From NCBI RefSeq assembly GCF_963675165.1, contig NC_087387.1, positions 4,366,990-4,430,989 on the forward strand: a stretch of DNA of 64,000 nt, in the 5' to 3' direction. The position numbers and the translations under genes are program-made. Shown here piece by piece: positions 58,250-64,000 of the stretch. How positions within the stretch are numbered: the stretch's first letter is position 1; every line of letters starts with the position of its first letter. The notes under the pieces are model-generated. The model was not told where the DNA came from. It did no database searches and saw only the letters and a list, made by a program, of their open reading frames with translations. This DNA comes from Halichondria panicea (lineage: Eukaryota; Porifera; Demospongiae; Suberitida; Halichondriidae).

Positions 58250-58340
58250 TAGCCTCGTTTCCAGCCTCGTTGTCTCTAAAATAACACGCTGGGCCGCCAA
58301 CTTCGTTCTATAAAGAAAAATCGATCTGGGAATGAGGCTA
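58250..58340. mobile_element. Small TAGCCTCG-ended MITE
   Basis: TAGCCTCGTTTCCAG at the left and CTGGGAATGAGGCTA at the right, 91 bp. Same terminal octamer as the Mutator-like family but a diverged interior and no exact target duplication. Confidence 0.55.
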
Positions 58341-59314
58341 GTTAATGCACCCCATGCATGCGTGCTTGACAGTTTAAGATCAACTTCTTAATGTGCCACA
58401 TTACATAATTATGCATAATAATAATTATCACAAAAAATTATTTTCAGAATCACAAAACACTTCGATGCGAAAATACATTACCACAAATGCAGTTCAGTGC
58501 AGTTCAGTACACAAAGAATGTACTGATGAATATTACAAGGTCATTCCCACTGATATGAAACTGTTCACTTCTGAATGTATTCTGTGTGCGTGGTAGAGAG
58601 AGCAATGAAAAATGCAAACCAGTATCGTATAGCGGGTGATTTTCAAGTGGCAAGCATTTGTGCATGGTTGAATCCTTGAGCACAAATATGTTACCTACAC
58701 ACGAATGAAGCGATCTAGAATCATCACGCATGACCAGGAAAATTATTATAATGATCCACATAGTTATTCTTTTGCCGTCACATTAATTTTCACTACACAG
58801 CTCTTAATTGTACTGATAAAGAAAAATGTAAACAGTGTGTTAAAAAATTGAAGCCAGGAATTTTCTCTTTTATAGTAATGTGTTTTGGTTGCCTAGCAAC
58901 CTAAATTGAAGTGAGGAGATGTCTTTAAACCGGGTAAGGAGGTTCCAGACAAGAACTAGCTATGAAATTAGCGAATTGGATAGCATCTATAGTAGTGTCT
59001 ACAGAACATTACTTTTCATGTGTAAACAAACGTAGTGGGTGTGGTCAAGTAAGACTACAAGTGATAAAGAGTCCATGGCAAGTACATCTTCCTTAAACAG
59101 CCTTCACGAGAATTTATGACGTACATTGATCTATGCTAAAGTGTTACCAGTGCACAAATGCTTTGACCCCCGGAAATGATCAGCCCAAAAATGATTATGG
59201 TTATCCTATAAAATTCATACTACTTCCCAGCGCCAACATCTTATAGCCACTGCATGCATAATTTCCTTAAATTTAGAGTTAAATCAGGGTGACCATAAAT
59301 AAACTAAACAAAAG

Positions 59315-63050
<3,736 letters not shown>

Positions 63051-63532
63051 TTACCGTATTCACCCGAATTATCGGGATACTCTATTCTAAGGGACACTTC
63101 GGACTTACGTAATTTTTTTCATTCTATATTAAGGAACAACAGGAAATGTAAATATTTTTAGACGTCCCGATCTAATTAGAACGAAAAAGAGCATGTTAGC
63201 TCGATAGACACTCAAAACTCTTAGAAACTCTCTGGATTCTACTCTCTGGCACCGTAATATGTCACTGACGGTTGAAGACACCTTTGTAGACATGGAACCC
63301 GCGAACACAGCTTCTAAACTGCACAAAAGACATTTTAGCTGCAGAGCTAGCCTCGGCCTGGAATCGAGGCCGTGTAGTACCTTAAATGGGGAAATATTCG
63401 TTCTAATTACTACGGGACACCCTAATACAAGGGACACTTCGACTTTAACGTAATTTTTCTTGCTCTATTCCAAGGGACACTGCAAGCCGTAATTATTTTT
63501 TTGTGTCCCGGTAATTCGGGTGAATACGGTAA
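63051..63532. mobile_element. TA-flanked MITE with ACCGTATTCACCCGAATTA ends
   Basis: TTACCGTATTCACCCGAATT at the left and its inverse ending GGTGAATACGGTAA at the right. Sub-terminal repeats GGGACACTTCG occur in both arms. A TAGCCTCGGCCTGGAATCGAGG string at about 63349 suggests a further nested fragment. Tc1/mariner-type by flanking TA. Confidence 0.7.
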
Positions 63533-63859
63533 CAAGAATTTCTGCAAAAATGCTCATACCCCCTTTCAATGGGTAGGGTCTGTAAGCATCTGGTACTTTG
63601 AAGATTCTTTGTAGAGCCCCCAGTAAAGTGGGCACTGATTCAGTAATTTTATCTTGCAAATGCTATGGTAAAGATCGTCAGAGGAGTAAACAGAAATTTG
63701 TTACATTTATGCATGTGTTTTTAAGGATCTTTACCCGATTACAAAAATGTATGTCACGACTTCTGCTGAGACTCTCTCACCTGTATAGAAGATCCAGTAG
63801 TCTGTGTGTGTGCATATGTGTGTATTTATACATTAGATTGTACTGTACCTATATAATAG

Positions 63860-63989
63860 TTAGACACTGTTTAGGAAGTTTTGTGATTTAGAAGCCCAAA
63901 GGGCGTTCTGTAGAATCCCGAACGCAGTGAGGGTTCTACTAGCCCTGAGGGCTTCTAAATCACGTGGAAACTTCCTAAACAGTGTCTAA
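63860..63989. mobile_element. 130-bp hairpin MITE (TTAGACACTG ends)
   Basis: TTAGACACTGTTTAGGAAGT at the left pairs with its inverse ending at 63989. Inner strings TGATTTAGAAGCCC and GGGCTTCTAAATCA also pair. A related partial copy lies near 60730-60790. Confidence 0.75.
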
Positions 63990-64000
63990 GCATTTTAGAT

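Larger units (their letters stand above)
56848..59314. other. Repeat-bearing intergenic region
   Basis: Starts with the HP1 3' UTR. Contains G-rich tracts near 57076 and 57160, degenerate GATCGATTG/CAATCGATC strings at 57430-57500 and 57970-58160, a 256-bp palindrome (57512-57767), a small element (58250-58340) and a CGTATAGCGGG relic near 58627. The PCBP 3' UTR is expected next to 59314. No gene supported. Confidence 0.5.

Overview
The window looks like chromosomal DNA from a sponge, most consistent with a demosponge such as Amphimedon (inferred from content, not searched). Genes are densely packed with many introns of about 50-150 bases. AT-rich intergenic DNA is full of ATAATTAT and GCATGCATGC strings. 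Small inverted-repeat transposons sit in introns and gaps. The families present (beta-helix receptors with Pmp-like repeats, HP1, PCBP, metaxin-2, FEM1, a kinase-kelch fusion, a G2E3-like HECT ligase) are animal, and several belong to sponge-type expansions.

Layout. 1-239: 3' end of a SNAP-25-family SNARE gene (+). 0.55-4.3 kb: a decayed beta-helix receptor pseudogene split by a 1.1-kb Mutator-like element; a second copy of that element lies at 5.8-6.9 kb. 8.6-10.3 kb (-): secreted M35 (deuterolysin-type) zinc protease, 5 exons. 11.1-20.4 kb (-) and 20.7-26.6 kb (+): two large beta-helix/multi-pass membrane receptor genes, head to head across a 260-bp shared promoter region. 26.9-38.0 kb (-): three tandem paralogues of an intracellular protein with a tyrosine- and proline-rich tail and two beta-trefoil domains with an IL-1/FGF/fascin-like look. 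38.6-40.5 kb (+): intronless FEM1-like ankyrin protein. 40.7-43.5 kb (-): kinase-coiled coil-kelch fusion. 44.5-48.8 kb (+): HECT ubiquitin ligase with a UBZ-like zinc finger. 49.0-50.5 kb (-): intact integrase-core (DDE) gene. 52.7-53.9 kb (-) and 54.2-56.8 kb (+): metaxin-2 and HP1, divergent across a short promoter. 59.3-60.5 kb (-): 3' part of a PCBP/hnRNP-K type KH protein. The last 3.4 kb is repeat-rich.

The exon models were built by hand from GT/GC-AG junctions. For most multi-exon genes I checked that reading phase stays consistent across every junction and that total coding length is divisible by three. The main exception is the 20.7-kb receptor gene, which is one base short. The repeat landscape includes Mutator-like elements starting TAGCCTCGAT (down to 54 bp, with an exact 9-bp target duplication), pogo-like TA-flanked MITEs, hAT-like MITEs, long palindromes, and a ~53-bp minisatellite present in inverted orientation on both sides of the HECT and integrase genes.

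The best candidates for an undescribed system are the three tandem beta-trefoil genes with phosphotyrosine-style tails, and the head-to-head pair of beta-helix receptors beside them.
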